This document shows, piece by piece, positions 33,891-44,746 of a DNA stretch of 64,000 nt. The stretch is from Musa acuminata AAA Group (taxonomy: Eukaryota; Streptophyta; Magnoliopsida; Zingiberales; Musaceae): positions 15,318,501-15,382,500 of the forward strand of contig NC_088342.1 of NCBI RefSeq assembly GCF_036884655.1, given 5' to 3'. The first letter of the stretch is position 1. Each line of letters opens with the position of its first letter. The notes under the pieces are model-generated. The model saw only the letters and a list, made by a program, of their open reading frames with translations, was not told the DNA's origin and ran no database searches. The translations under genes were made by a program, and so were the position numbers.

Positions 33891-34441
33891 AAAAGGTTTG
33901 GTATGAAAAATTCTAAGAGAGTTCTCATACTGATGACACATGGGATATCGATTACTAGGAGTATGTTCCCAAAGACTCCTGAAGAAAGGGTAGACATAGA
34001 TAGAATACCCTATGCCTTAGTGATAGGATCAATAATATATTCTATGCTATGTACTAGGCTTGATATAGTACATGCTTTGAGTGTCATGAGCAGGTATCAA
34101 GCGGATCCAGGCTTGGAGCATTGGAAAGCAGTAAAGTGTATCTTTAAGTACTTGAGAAGGACTAAGGATCTTTTGCTGGTATATGGAGGTAGTAGCCTCA
34201 GGGTTGAGGGCTATATGGACTCAAGTTTTCAATCTGATGTCAATGACAACAAGTCTAATTCAAAGAATATGTTCACCCTAAATGGAGTAGTATGGTAGAA
34301 GACTTTCAAACAAGATACTACTGTTGACTTGACCACAAAGTTAGAGTATATTGTTGTGACAAAGACAACAAACGAGGGAGTCTGGATGAAGAAGTTCATC
34401 ACAGATCTAGGAGTCGTGCAGAGTAGTGAGGAACCGACTCC
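33891..34441 (+). pseudogene. copia RT end and RNase H fragment
   Basis: It encodes MKNSKRVLILMTHGISITRS, then LVIGSIIYSMLCTRLDIVHA (thumb/connection) and VEGYMDSSFQSDVNDNKSNS, the RNase H start with its first Asp. TKLEYIVVTKTTNEGVWMKK follows out of frame, and the element ends at GVVQSSEEPTP. It is then joined to an inverted LTR, so its RNase H end, PPT and 3' LTR are gone. Confidence 0.75.
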
Positions 34442-35091
34442 TAACAATAATATATGGGATATTCCTCTTATGACATTGGAAGAGGATGATCCTCTATCGA
34501 CAGTCAATAGCCCTTATAAGATTAGTTGCCACTCTCGATGACCAACTGTGCTAGATTTGAAACTTTTAGGCCTATAAGTCTCGTATTAAAGAATGAAATA
34601 CTCATACAGGACATCCTTAGTGTCTCAAGTCTGATGACCAAGTATACCACTAGGATAATAGAATCGTTGTCTAACAATGAGGTATATCTACCATCTAGAA
34701 TTTCGTGAGCGGATCGATCAGTGAACTCATTCTCCAATGAGCACCTGCACTGCATCCTTAGTGTCCCCACATGAGTAACTATGAGACCAATCGCCTCCAT
34801 CATATGGACATGTATATAGTATATCAATCTATCCAGTTATCTTGATGTTCCTCTCGAGTAACCTATGATTGAGATTATTTAAGGTCTGTGTTTAAAGGCA
34901 AATCAATCTTATTATCGTAATCTCATCATGATCCGATTCTCATTGCACAGATCTATAGATATCATAATATATATAACATGTAATATAAAGTGAGAAACAT
35001 GCCAAATATATAATAAGAAAAAAAAAAGTGTATCATGTCACACGTGTCATCACTCGTGTGATTGGCTTGCAGGACACCTATGACTAGTAAT
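34442..35091 (-). repeat. Truncated 3' LTR of minus-strand copia
   Basis: On the minus strand it starts at the PPT-like AAATGGGAGAT/TACTAGTCATAGGTG junction and follows the same order as 25826-26470 (CACACGAGTGATGACACGTG, GGTCTCATAGTT, GTGGTATACTTGGTCATC, GGCAACTAATC). It stops where the plus-strand RNase H begins. The truncation point is about 34441/34442. Confidence 0.7.
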
Positions 35092-35459
35092 CTCCCATTT
35101 GACCTAAAGCCAATCACTCACATGTTTGATCCCCATCAGACTTATGTGATGCTCAAAGACAATATGAGATAACGATTTTGTCAATAGATGAAACTCTTTC
35201 CACTACTACATCTCCTTGGGCCACAATCTCTCTGATTAGGTGGAATCTCCTGCTTAGACTTTTGATGAGACTTTTGTTCCTTTGCTTGAGCAATCATCCT
35301 ATTGTTATTGCAATATAAAGAAATCAACTCCTCGCTGCATGGCATGACTCCTAGATCTATGATGAACTTCTTCATCTAGACTCTCTCCTTTGCTACCTCA
35401 CTTGCAGCAAAGTACTCCACCTTTGTGGTCAAGTTAACAATAGTATCTTACTTGAAATA
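35092..35459 (-). pseudogene. RNase H C-terminal end of minus-strand copia
   Basis: MKKFIIDLGVMPCSEELISL, then LYCNNNRMIAQAKEQKSHQK, continue a copia RNase H, with the KSK...F(H/L)IRE region frame-broken. It is the 3' end of the copia whose RT lies at 46436-47892 and gag/integrase at 55814-57740. A gypsy-derived element separates it from the rest. Confidence 0.75.
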
Positions 35460-35856
35460 TGATAAGACCCTAAGGTTTTATCGTAGAAGAAAGGAGAGAA
35501 AAGGGAATGATAATGATCGCTTCGAGGGGATCGACCTCCTTGATCACTTCGAGGGGATCGACCCTCCTTGATTACTTTGAGGGGATCAGCCCTCCTTGAT
35601 CACTTTGAGGGGATCGGCCTCCTAGGGTTTGTCTATAGAGTGGAATAACATTTCATTGATTGATTGATTGATTGATTCTCAAAAGAAAAGGTTACATCAC
35701 TATTTATAGAGTTCCACCTAAAGTCCAAGACTTGGACTCTTAATAATAAATAAATATTAAATAAACCTCTACCTGACTCTAACTGAACTCAATAAACAAC
35801 TGAACTAAACAGACTCAATAAACATTATTCAAAAGCTCAGAAAAAAGGTCTTAACA
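35460..35856 (-). repeat. 3' LTR of the gag-PR element
   Basis: On the minus strand it starts TGTTAAGACC and ends GGGTCTTATCA (397 bp). It carries the CTCTATAAATAGTGATGTAA box and GATCGGCC...TTGATCACTTCGAGGGG repeats (35,515-35,620), with more units than the right LTR. Confidence 0.85.
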
Positions 35857-35942
35857 GTTCCTCCCTCTTCAAATCAGCCTTGTCCTCAAGGTTGAGCAGC
35901 ATCAATCTCGAGGAGCTTCTCTTTCAGCACTTTAGTCATAGA

Positions 35943-36449
35943 CTATCTGCAACGCATCACAACCCGTTGATCAAGTAAGTATGGTATCCACTTTTTTATA
36001 GTGTAAGCAATAGGTCGGTCTTTCAGTGTAGTAATCTTTGCAAGAAACTTCTGGCCCTGTATAATCAATTTTATCTTTGAACCTTTGCTATCACAAGTGA
36101 AAATCCATCCATCAATAATCTTTACTTTGAATCTGTCATAGTCTTCAATGTGGTGGGCCAATCGGTCAACAGTCTCACTGTCCATAAAATTGTTAGTGCT
36201 ACCAGTATCAATCAAAACTATAATAGGCTGATGCTCTAGAGTTCCGCCAACTTCCATAGTTTGCGGGTTAGAGTAGTCGGCTAATGTATACATTGTATGT
36301 ATGATAGGTTCTACATCTTCATTAGAATTTATACCTTCATGATCGGAGTCTACATTCTTAGCTTTCGGCTCCTCTCCAATTGGTTCAATCATCAGAAGTT
36401 GCCCTTGTTTACATCGATGCTCCATACTCCATTTTTCATCATAGTACAA
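35943..36449 (-). pseudogene. gypsy-type aspartic protease (end of gag-PR)
   Basis: The frame of 168 codons contains IVLIDTGSTNNFMDSETVDR, the retropepsin D-T-G-S/A active site. VKIIDGWIFTCDSKGSKIKL and AKITTLKDRPIAYT follow, as in chromovirus-type gag-pol. Directly after the protease, a stop and then a stretch resembling the end of pol (FNLEDKADLKRE-like, 35,870-35,920) adjoin the PPT. Everything from RT to integrase has therefore been deleted. The enzyme would process its own Gag. Confidence 0.75.
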
Positions 36450-37022
36450 ACCCTTTGCTGATCTTTCATTGAGTTCTTCTTGGTTAGTCTTCGGGTGTCA
36501 AGGCTTTGGTTGGGAATAGATAGGGCTGGTGGCTTACTGATCATCTGGTTATTGTCACTTTTGTTTCTATGATTTTCCCTATTGATTTTTTTCTCATGTA
36601 GATGTGCGAATGAGATCGCAGCTATCATAGTGCGGGGTTGACGAGCCTTAAAGACCTTCAATAAATGTATCAAGAAGTTGTCGTTCCGTCCAATCTCAAG
36701 CTTGATTTGATAATCTTTCAAACCTACTCTGATATTCCAATACTGTAGAAGTCTGACAAATTTTTTCGAGCTGTCCATCCACCTTCATGTATGAGTAGAT
36801 TGTGTCACAATCTTGGGGCCCTTTTCCAGTATTTCCAGATCTGTGTAATGTAGAACTTGAGCTCCCACCTTGTTGAAATTTACCAAGGCTCCCTAGTAAG
36901 TCCTTTTTGAAATCATTAAGTATTTCTTGCAACCGGTTCTCAATTCTAATTTCCAATGCTTCCATTTGTACTTTTACTGAGTTATTAGTGGCCATTTCGT
37001 AAGACTGCAAATCTGTAATCTC
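36450..37022 (-). pseudogene. gypsy-type gag remnant
   Basis: The likely start is MATNNSVKVQMEALEIRIEN (ATG near 36995), followed by a coiled-coil-like NRLQEILNDFKKDLLGSLGK. FQQGGSSSSTLHRSGNTGKG, the capsid-like VLEYQSRFERLSNQ (other frame) and GLKDYQIKLEIG follow in shifting frames. The zinc knuckle is not obvious, although KLTKKN...CTMMKNG near 36,440-36,500 may be its remnant. The Sirevirus-like insertion lies about 30 bases upstream of this start codon. Confidence 0.55.
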
Positions 37023-37027
37023 AACTC

Positions 37028-38818
37028 TGTTGAATCTCATATTTTGATGATGAAACCAATTGATAATTGTGTTTATGTTTTAATCAACGTTTTGAGTGAC
37101 ACAGAATGCTTCGATCAGGATAAGACAATTAAAGCAGGAAAAATCATGTTGTGCTAGAGGAACATGTTAGAAGATTGGACGTCGGGCCGGTGGATCGGTC
37201 GACGTATCGACAGAAGGCTTTGGGCCGTGGACTCGGGCATCGGGCCAAGAAGAGCGAGTATTGTGCTAAGGATATCGGAGTTGCGAAGTCAACTGGCCGA
37301 TTGGGCAATAGGCCGCAGGAGAGGACGATGTGCCGAAGAATCGGACGAAGCGTCGAGGGACCAATGACATGCCGGGCAACTTGGTTAATTGCTTAGGATT
37401 AATTGTCTCGATCGAAGTTTTGTTTTACATGTGCAGGATTAACTATGATGGAAGAAAGACATGCAGCAGGAGTTATGCCGGAGTCAAGACTATGATCACG
37501 TTGGGAGTTCGAGAGTTCGACGGAAGTCCAGACGGTCGTTGGAGGTTCTACGGGAACAAATCCGAGAAGTCCAGGAGCTTGCCAAAAAAAGCTCGTCGAA
37601 ACTCGCCAAGTGGATCGTCGCAAGTCCAGAAGTTTGCCTGAAGTCCGTAGGAGCATCACCGAGGGTTCATCGGATGATTGACGGAAGTTCGCCGGAAGCT
37701 CACCGAAAGAAGCGATTGACGCACCGGAGCAAGTTGTAGTAAATGTCTTAAGAAATATCGTAGTTAGCATGATGATTAAGTTAGAAATGGGAGGTGATCC
37801 CATTAACTTAATCTTGGGGCAATTGGGCCCTTGACAGACCAAAATTGGGCCGAATGGATTAGCCTATTCGGACCCAGATTTCTTGGCCAACGGTGGCACC
37901 GCCCAGGGCTCAGTCTCCGAGCTAGGTTGGGTGGTGCAACTGCCCATGACAAGTGGTGGAACCGCCTGAGCTTGGTCTCCGAGTGCAACCGCCCCAGTCA
38001 GGCGGTGGCACTGCTTGGGCTCAGTCTTCGAGCGAGATTAGGCGGTGCAACCGCCCCTGACAGGCGGTGCAACTGCCTGAGCTCGGTCTCCGAGCTCTGT
38101 CAAGCGGTGCAACCGCCCCTGATAGGAGGTGGCACCACCCAGAGGCTTAGTCTCCGAGCTCTGCCAAGTGGTGCAACCGCCCCAGTCAGGCTGTGCAATC
38201 GCCAGACCCTGGAATTCCGGGAGATGACAGTTTTGAACTCGGAATTCAAACTAGTTTGGGGCCTATAAATACCCCACCCTTTCAACAATGAAAGGGCAAC
38301 CAAAGGCACCAAAAATCCAATCTTACTTTGTGATTTTTAGAGCTCAAAAGTGTTGTAAAGGCTAGAAGTTCTCCTCCCTCTTTGCTTCTAAGTTTTGAGC
38401 TTTCAAGAGAGGAGAGAAATTCTGTAAGGGTTGTCTCCTAAGCCCGTCAAAAGAAGTAAAACTGTAAAAGGGTGGTTGGCCTTCTCCTATTGAAGGAAGG
38501 CCTATAGTGGACGTTGGTGACCTCGTCGGAGGAGGAAGCCAAAAGTGGATGTAGGTCAAGATTGACCGAACCACTCTAAAATTATGGTGCTCTCTAGTTT
38601 GTATTTATTCTTGCTGTTTACCTTACTGCAAACCTCCATATGTGCTTTACTTCCTCTTTACTTTTGCTGCACTCCTTTACAAACTCGCTTTTAAGTTAAG
38701 TTTCCGAAAACGATTTTACATCGGAAACGATTTCATTATACGAACGCAGTTTTAAACGTCGAAAGTTTTCCGCTGCACTAATTCACCCCTCCCCCTCTTA
38801 GTGCTCTTGATCCTAACA
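37028..38818 (+). repeat. 5' LTR of copy A
   Basis: 1791 bp, TGTTGAATCTCATATTTTGA to GATCCTAACA. Order inside: CGGAAGT-rich minisatellite (37,500-37,700), palindromic GGCGGTG...CACCGCC array (37,880-38,215), TATAAAT (38264-38270), and the purine/pyrimidine U5 end. Confidence 0.9.
38264..38270 (+). promoter_or_regulatory. LTR TATA box (copy A, 5' LTR)
   Basis: GGGGCCTATAAATACCCCAC. The same box is at 44188-44194 (3' LTR), on the minus strand at 48397-48403 and 54548-54554 (copy B), at 28179-28185 (solo LTR) and, as TATAAAA, at 58572-58578. Confidence 0.75.
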
Positions 38819-38832
38819 ATTGGTATCAGAGC
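38819..38832 (+). other. Primer-binding site of copy A
   Basis: ATTGGTATCAGAGC, complementary to the 3' end of initiator tRNA-Met, starts right after the LTR. Confidence 0.9.
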
Positions 38833-38868
38833 TCGGTATTTCTCATTTTGGATTTACACCCGAGAGAA

Positions 38869-39810
38869 ATGACACTTCGCGGCTTTCAAGAGGGCTTATC
38901 GATTGTTCGTCCACCGTTGTTTAACGGATTAGACTACACTTATTAGAAAACTCGAATGAGAGTTTTCTTAATTTCTATGAATTTGGATTTATGAAATATT
39001 ATTAAAAATAATTTTCAACTTCCCTCTAAACCGATGAACGAATGGTCGGATTTAGAGAAGAAGTATTTTTCTTTAAACGCAAAGGCTATGAATGCCTTAT
39101 TTTGTGCTTTGGACAAAAATGAGTTCAATCAGATTTCTATGTGCGAAACAGCTTTCGATATTTGGCGCACTCTTGAAATCACACACGAAGGCACAAGTAG
39201 TATAAAAGATTCTAAAGTAAATTTTTTGATGCATGATTTCGAGCTTTTTCAAATGAAGCTGAGCGAAACCATTGTTGACATGTACACCCGTTTTACGGAT
39301 GTCGTCAATGGTTTAAAAGCTCTTGGCAAATATTTCTCGAATTTTGAACTTGTTTGTAAAGTTGTACGATCACTTTCTAATGCTTGGGAATCAAAAGTAA
39401 TGGCAATACAAGAAACAAAAGATTTAAATATTTTTCCACTTGAAAAACTTATCGATTCATTGATGACATATGAAATGGTGCGCAATGTACATGATGAACA
39501 AAACCACCTTCCAAAGAATAAGAAGGATTTGGGACATAGAACATTTGAAGACCACTCGAGCATAAGCTCAAGTGATAGTGAACAAGAACTACTCACTAAG
39601 AAATTTAAAAAATTAAAGAAACAAAAATTTAAGAATAAAAAGAATATTACTACTTGCTTTGAATGCAAGAAGAAGAACACAAAGTGGGATGAATCAAGCT
39701 CCTCTAAAAATGAGGAGAAAATCAAGAAAGGCGATGTGGCAAACTACGCCTTAATGGCATTCAACGATGAGGTAATCGAAACCCCCTTAATTTATTTTGA
39801 AATTACTTGA
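38869..39810 (+). pseudogene. Sirevirus-like gag of copy A
   Basis: The ancestral start is the ATG at 38869. Two stops follow in frame, TAG at 38944 and TGA at 38992, both where the related gag at 59097 has Trp. An uninterrupted frame restarts at ATG 39034 (MNEWSDLEKKYFSLNAKAMN, 258 codons). It holds the UBN2-type capsid blocks AFDIWRTLEITHEGTSSIKD, MYTRFTDVVNGLKALGKYF and LIDSLMTYEMV, then an acidic and Lys-rich tail. The zinc knuckle is cut: CFECKKK runs straight into NTKWDESSSS, without the His and last Cys. The frame ends EVIETPLIYFEIT by a shift relative to the autonomous relative. The truncated capsid could still be made from the second ATG. Confidence 0.8.
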
Positions 39811-42000
39811 TATTTTTCATGATGCATTTTTCTTTTTTTTGTTTAGAATTAATTTTCTTGAAAATTACACGTTTTATAATGAAAATACAAAAATTAGGAA
39901 TCATGCTTATCATTCTAGCAATTTTGAAAATAATCATGAAAATTACATGTTTATGATAAAACAAAATGATTAAAAATGCCTTATGAAATCATGCTATATG
40001 TGGTTAAGTAGTAATAATGTGTATCATGTTTGATTAACATTGTTGAATGGTATCATGTTTGATTAACTAATTTCTCAATTTTGATTAAATGAAATCATGT
40101 TTGATTTGAAGTAATGCATAATGATGTAATAAAAATATTAAATGTTTTTGATACAATGATTGATGATTTTATGCATGAGATTTTAAAAGTTATACATGAT
40201 GATTTGGTCTTGATGGTTTTTATGACGAAATTCATTTTTCGATCCTAAACGTTGATGCATGTTTTTATTTGATATAAAAGAAAATAACATGCATGTATGA
40301 AATAAATCACATGAATTAAAACAACTAAAAAGTGAAAAGGTTTCTTCTTGAAAAATTTAATTTTCCGATTTTATTGATTTTTCAAAAAGGAAAATTAATG
40401 AATTTATTTTACCAATCTTGTGAATCTAATGAAAATAAATATGATGAATATTTTGAGAATAAATGAGTGTATCATGCATTTGGTCTTAATGATTTCTTTT
40501 GAACATACTTTTTGAAATCATACTTGATGATGAATATTAAGATATTAAAAGGATGTTATCATGGAATCATGCTTGATGATTTGTTTTATAAAATTTACCT
40601 TTCCATCTTAAATGTTGACACTTGTTTTATTAAAGGTAAAGGCATGCTTATAAGAAGCAAATCACATGAATAGAAATTTATAAAAATGAAATGCGATCCT
40701 CTATCTTATCGATTTTTCAATAAATCTATGCTTGTCATGTATGAATTTATTGAATGTGACTTTGAGGATGATTTCGGATTTCACAAATGCTTGATTCATA
40801 CTTATGACATGAGACACATTTTAAATATGAATCATGTTCAATGCTTCAATCATGTTAAATATGATAAAATGAGGAGAAATTTTGATCATACATGGTAGCA
40901 TATAATTGCTATAATGAGAATTTTACACTATTATATGCCTTAATAATATGTTGGAAACTATGTGTTTTGGATACAAAAATTTCTATGATCATGAGCATGT
41001 TTTATCTTCATGATTGTGTTTGAAAATCTATAGCAAAACCATGTCCGAATGCATGAAAGTGTTAAATTTTATTTTCGGATTTTCTTGATCTTAACAATTC
41101 ATTTTTGAAAATCTATTGATCTTGATTTGATGATTTAAATGAGCTTTATCTTGATTTTTTGAAATTTATAAATTGAGATTTCTTATGCTTAAATCAAGAT
41201 TTTATATGCATGAATTAATATCTTGTTCTCTTACAAGATTGAATGCATTCTATCATTTTCATGATCTCCTAAGAATTCTTTATGTTATTTATTAAATGAA
41301 TCAAGATTTGTTAAATGAATCACGGTTTCTCTTGATTTTTTGAAATTATAACTTGAGTATTCATTTTATAAATCAAGATTGTTTATATGTTCTCTCATGA
41401 CATCTTTTAAGGATTATGACTTGAATTTTGTTATGTAAAATTCTTTGAATGAATGAAATACATCTCATCACCTAATAATTCTTCTTGATATTCCTTATGT
41501 GATGATATGAATACATGAAATATTCATTAATTTGTTTTGATGTATACAAATAAGAAGTTTCGATCATGCATAGTAGGATGTAATTTGACAAAATTGGTAC
41601 CATCATGATGTGAAATAAATGATGATTTAGAATCATGCATTAATGATGATTTTATATTTTATGATTTGGTATGATGCATGCAATGATGAAATATTCATGA
41701 ATTTGAAATGATGCATGCAATACTTATGACAATGATTTACATGATGTATTGCATATAATGTATATCATGAATGCTTTAAATGATGAATGTTTGGTATCAT
41801 GATCAACATGTTGATAAATGCTTAAAAATTTTAATGTTTGAGTATCATGTATGATATGCTCATTAATGATGATTGATTTATTTTTTGGTATCGTGCATGA
41901 AAAATAAGGTTTTTGAAATTGTGTATGTTTTAATTTGAATATATAATGATGCACAAATAAGATTGATACTTACCTTTGTCATAATCTAAAAATTGATATA
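39811..42000 (+). other. AT-rich spacer of copy A
   Basis: About 2.2 kb where pol should be. It is dense in AATCATG, ATGATGCATG and ATATTCATGAA words and has no domain. The corresponding region in copy B (50,680-52,740, minus strand) has the same words and order. Confidence 0.7.
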
Positions 42001-42939
42001 AGGGTCTTCCCTTCTTTTTGACAATGACAAAGGGGGAGCAAGAATTTCTAGTGTGGACATCATGAAAAGAGGCAAACTAGCTAGCTTGCATAATTCAAGA
42101 TGAAAACAAAAATTGCACTTCTCAAAAGAGAAGAAATTGCTATCTTGAATATTACCGATAATTGCTAGTTTGAAATCTCAAGAAGAAGCAAAACATGCTA
42201 ACGTGCACATCTAGCAAACTTGCATATTTCATGAGGCAAGAGTTGCTTTCTTGAACTTCTCTAAATTGCTAGCTTGTATGTTCTAAAATGTTGTAACATT
42301 GCTAGCTTGCAAGATGTAGATCTTGCTATCTTGAAATCTCAAGAAAATGCAAAAATATTCTATCTTGCCTATCTCAAGATGCTAAACATGCTAAACTTGC
42401 ACTTTGCAACGAAAGCAAAATTGCAAGATCAAACATTATAAAGGAAGCAAAAATCATGAGCTTACACAAGAAAGCTATCTTGCATTAGCTTTCGAAATCT
42501 TTGTTAGCTTGTATTTAGTAAAACTTGTATATCGTTAAAATTGTTAGCTTGTAGTCTAAAGAGAAGCAAACAGTTGCTATCTCATGAAAAGCAAACATGC
42601 TAAACTTGCACATCTTTAATTGCTAGATTGCATGATGATAAAATTTGATACTATGTTTTTCATGCAATAAGTTGAACCTATATTCCAAACACAAGAATAG
42701 TTGGACTTCTCCTTTTTGTTGATGACAAAGGGGGAGAAGTATGATGTTATGCATAAGTTTATGCATAAGTTCATGATGACGTGTTGCAAGTATTCATGAT
42801 GAATATTGCAATGACTTGAATTCAGTTTGAATTCAAGGTTCTATCAACATGGCATATTGATAGGGGGAGTTTGTTTAAACTCCGGGAGTTAAGTTTAACT
42901 CCGTCATCAATTGGTTGTCATCATCAAAAAGGGGGAGAT
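42001..42939 (+). other. TGCTAGCTTGCA repeat zone and multiple PPTs of copy A
   Basis: Repeats of TTGCTAGCTTGCA and TTGCTATCTTGAA fill 42,070-42,640. Four polypurine tracts with AGGGGGAG occur: near 42029, near 42728, 42861-42870, and the terminal PPT at 42926-42939. The last one abuts the 3' LTR. Multiple PPT-like tracts are a published Sirevirus feature. Confidence 0.75.
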
Positions 42940-44741
42940 TGTTGAATCTCGTATTTTGATGATGAAACCAATTGATAATTACATTTATGTTTTAATCTGT
43001 GTTTTGAGTGACGTAGGATGCTTTGATCAGGATGAGACAATTAAAGCAGGAAAAATCATGTTGTGCTGGAGGAACATGTCAGAAGATTGGACGTCAGGCC
43101 GGTGGATCGGTCGACGTATCGACAGAAGGCTTCGGGCCGTGGACTCGGGCATTGGGCCAAGAAGAGCAGGTATTTTGGCAAGGATATTGGAGTTGCAGAG
43201 TCAACTGACCGATTGGGCAATAGGCCATAAGAGAGGACGATGCACCGAAGAATCAGACGAAGCGTCGAGGGACCAATGACATGCCGGACAACTTGGTTAA
43301 TTACTTAGGATTAATTGTCTCGATCGAAGTTTTGTTTTACATGTGCAGGATTAACTACGATGGAAGAAAGACATGTAGCAGGAGTTGCGCCAGAGTCAAG
43401 ACTATGATCACATTGGGAGTTCGAGAGTTCGACGGAAGTCCGGACGGTCGTCGAAGGTTCTGCGGGAACAAATCTGAGAAGTCCAAGAGCTTGCCAAAAA
43501 AAGCTCGTCAGAACTCGTCAAGTGGATCGTCGTAAGTCCAGGAGTTTACCGGAAGTCCTCAGGAGCATCACCGAGGGTTCATCGGATGATCGACGGAAGT
43601 TCGTTGGAAGCTCGCTGGAAGAAGCGATTGACGCACCGGAGCAAGTTACAGTAAATGTCTTAAGAAATATCATAGTTAGCACGATGATTAAGTTAGAAAT
43701 GGGAGGTGATCCCATTAACTTAATCTTGGGGCAATTGGGCCCTTGACAGACCCAAATTGGGCCGAATGGATCAGCCCATTCAGACTCAGATTTCTTGGCC
43801 AGCGGTGGCACCGCTTGGGTCGGCAGTGGCACTGCCCAGGGCTCAGTCTCCGAGCTAGGCTGGGCGGTGCAACCGCCCTTGACAAGCGGTGGAACCGCTT
43901 GAGCTCGGTCTCCGAGCTCTGCCAAGCGGTGCAACCGCCCCAGTCAAGCGGTGACACTGCTTGGGCTCAGTCTCCAAGCGAGACTGGGTGGTGCAATCGC
44001 CCCTGACAGGCGGTGGAACCACCTGAGCTCTGTCTCCGAGCTCTACCAAGCGGTGCAACCACCCGTGACAAGAGGTGGCACCGCCCAGAGGCTCAGTCTC
44101 CGAGCTCTGCCAGGCGGTGCAACCACCAGACCCCGAAATTTCGGGAGATGGCAGTTTTGAGCTCGGAATTCAAACTGATTTGGGGCCTATAAATACCCCA
44201 CCCTTTTAGCAATGAAAGGGCAACCAAAGGCACCGAAAATCCAATCTTACTCTGTGATTTTTAGAGCTCAAAAGTGTTGTAAAGGCTAGAAGTTCTCCTT
44301 CTTTTCTTCCAAGTTTTGAGCTTTCAAGAGAGAAGAGAAATTCTATAAGGGTTGTCTCCTAAGCTCGTCAAAAGGAGTGAAACTGTAAAAGGGTGGTTGG
44401 CCTTTGCCTATTGAAGGAAGGCCTCTAGTGGACGTCGGTGACCTCGTCGGAGGAGGAAGCCAAAAGTGGATGTAGGTCAAGATTGACCGAACCACTCTAA
44501 AATTGCGGTGCTCTTTGGTTTGCATTTATTCTTGCTGCTTACCTTACTGCAAACCTCCATATGTGCTTTACTTCCTCTTTACTTTTGCTGCACTCGTTTA
44601 CGAACTCGCTTTCAAGTTAAGTTTTCGAAAACGGTTTTACGTCGGAAACGATTTCATCGTATGAATGCAGTTTTAAACATCAAAAGTTTTCCGCTGCTCT
44701 AATTCAACCCCCCCCCCCTCTTAGTGCTCTTGATCCTAATA
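42940..44741 (+). repeat. 3' LTR of copy A
   Basis: 1802 bp. It matches the 5' LTR throughout, with visible substitutions and a longer C run (44708-44718). It ends CCTAATA, a C-to-T change from the CCTAACA of the 5' copy, directly before the TSD AACTC. Confidence 0.9.
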
Positions 44742-44746
44742 AACTC

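Larger units (their letters stand above)
37028..44741 (+). mobile_element. Gag-only Sirevirus-like LTR retrotransposon, copy A
   Basis: 7714 bp with LTRs 37028-38818 and 42940-44741 and a perfect TSD AACTC (37023-37027 and 44742-44746). PBS ATTGGTATCAGAGC follows the 5' LTR, and PPT AAAAAGGGGGAGAT precedes the 3' LTR. The 4.1-kb interior has one gag and then about 3 kb of AT-rich non-coding DNA; no protease, integrase, RT or RNase H motif was found. This is the layout of TR-GAG-type elements, which must borrow enzymes. It is inserted in the leader of the gypsy-derived element. Confidence 0.9.

Noticed and set aside
35150..35460. TSD search for the gag-PR element
   Set aside because: Left flank AAATA and right flank AATCC share only AAAT when one LTR base is shifted; recorded as ambiguous rather than as a TSD.
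37151..38312. Open frames within Sirevirus-like LTRs (also 42,911-44,160, 48,440-49,630 and 54,488-55,781)
   Set aside because: The frames follow the LTR minisatellites in all orientations and repeat between LTR copies without matching any protein family.
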